DNA from: Brevipalpus yothersi
Lineage: Eukaryota; Arthropoda; Arachnida; Trombidiformes; Tenuipalpidae
Reading direction: 5' to 3'
DNA length: 64,000 bases
Assembly: GCA_003956705.1 (NCBI GenBank)
Contig: QZCP01000168.1
Location: 80,845-144,844 of the forward strand
Position numbers and translations under genes: made by a program. Positions 63,392 to 64,000 of this stretch are shown in pieces. The notes under the pieces were generated by a model. That model saw only the letters and a program-made list of their open reading frames with translations, did not search any database and had not been told where the DNA came from. The number at the start of each line of letters is the position of its first letter. The first letter of the stretch is position 1.

Positions 63392-63799
63392 ATGATGGAA
63401 ATCCCTGGGAATATCATTTGGATAAGCTTGATTCATCTCCTCTTGATCAATCATCTCACCATTTCAGGTGAGTTCTCCCACTTACTTTCACGTGGATAGA
63501 GAGAATAATTCATTCTAATTTAGCAATAAGCTCCATCATAGGAAAAAGAGTCACATCATACAAATCCATTTACAAGAAAGAGGTAGCAACAGGTAGTTTT
63601 GATCTGAACACAGAAAAGGGTTCTGTCAGAGAAGGAACAACCACTCCACATCATCCTGTGTCCAAGAAAATTGCGACTACATTTAAGTCTGGTGTGCACA
63701 AAAAAGTTGGTTCTTCCAAGAAGGAGAACATCTTTCCTCATCATCATAATGTTAGCAAAAAAATTCACCCACCTAATTCAGTAAAAATCGTCCGAGGAG
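63392..63799 (+). CDS. Unidentified secreted Lys/His-rich protein, 5' part (continues beyond window)
   Basis: Exon 63392-63467 and exon 63524-63799 join in phase 1 across a 56-base intron. The first exon encodes a signal peptide (MMEIPGNIIWISLIHLLLI core). The second encodes 91 residues rich in Lys, Ser, Thr and His (segments KKIATTFKSG, KKVGSSKKEN, FPHHHNVSKK) without Cys, suggesting a disordered basic secreted protein. It ends at a consensus donor GAG/GTAAGTT in phase 1, so more exons probably lie beyond 64000; if that site is not used, the frame stops at 63808-63810 after three extra codons. I do not recognise a family. Support comes from the signal peptide, clean splice sites and an uninterrupted frame across the junction. 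Confidence 0.55.
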
Positions 63800-63965
63800 G
63801 TAAGTTATAGGAATTCAATCCGAAACAAGAGCTCATTTTATTCACTTTCAAGAATACTTCTTGAAAATAAATTTTTCCACCTGGACTGATATAGCGCTCC
63901 CCATTATCCACCTGGATGAGCAGAAAACCATTGAGAAACTGAAACATTTTCAATTGGACAATCTT

Positions 63966-63970
<5 letters not shown>

Positions 63971-64000
<30 letters not shown>
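63971..64000. repeat. (GA)n microsatellite at window edge
   Basis: GA run reaching the last base of the window; true length unknown. Confidence 0.9.

Noticed and set aside
1..64000. CRISPR arrays, insertion sequences, operons, tRNA and rRNA genes
   Set aside because: None seen; genome style is eukaryotic and the regular repeats are microsatellites or gene duplications.

Overview
The window is nuclear DNA of an animal, most likely an arthropod and probably an acariform mite or related chelicerate. This is inference: genes have short GT-AG introns, intergenic DNA is AT-rich and full of (CT/GA)n tracts, and the families present (Ror with an Ig domain, ApoD-like lipocalins, clustered ABCA transporters) suit that group. 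No species can be named from sequence alone. There are no bacterial-type operons, IS elements, CRISPR arrays or RNA genes I can support.

Layout: 1-518 holds the 3' end of a lysosomal phospholipase (PLA2G15/LCAT-like), plus strand. 3151-5770 is Wdr20 (4 coding exons). 8447-24326 is the receptor tyrosine kinase Ror, with one or two upstream exons, an Ig exon, a Frizzled CRD split over two exons, a kringle exon, a TM exon and a kinase. An alternative signal-peptide exon at 13727-14313 would splice in frame past the Ig domain. 25115-25918 is RNase T2 (2 exons). 27550-29634 is an intronless GALNT7-like GalNAc transferase. 30404-35157 (minus) holds three ApoD-like lipocalin genes, two of them near-identical copies 2457 bp apart. 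36444-38891 is a secreted leucine-rich-repeat protein. 38992-62181 (minus) is a tandem array of four full-length ABCA transporters with the same five-exon architecture. 63392-63799 is the start of a small secreted lysine-rich protein gene that probably continues past the window.

All exon boundaries given here were worked out by hand from GT/AG sites and phase continuity. Every multi-exon model listed as complete sums to a multiple of three. In the ABCA array, exons 2 and 4 are exactly 157 and 336 bp in all four genes, which strongly supports the models.

Most interesting: (i) copies B and C of the ABCA array are close to identical over both nucleotide-binding domains, including an intron, but divergent over the membrane domains, a pattern expected from gene conversion; (ii) copy A NBD1 and copy D NBD2 each carry Gln in place of the H-loop His; (iii) Ror appears able to make Ig-containing and Ig-less forms from different first exons; (iv) a dispersed non-coding element near Ror carries a hairpin whose two copies differ by compensatory base-pair changes.
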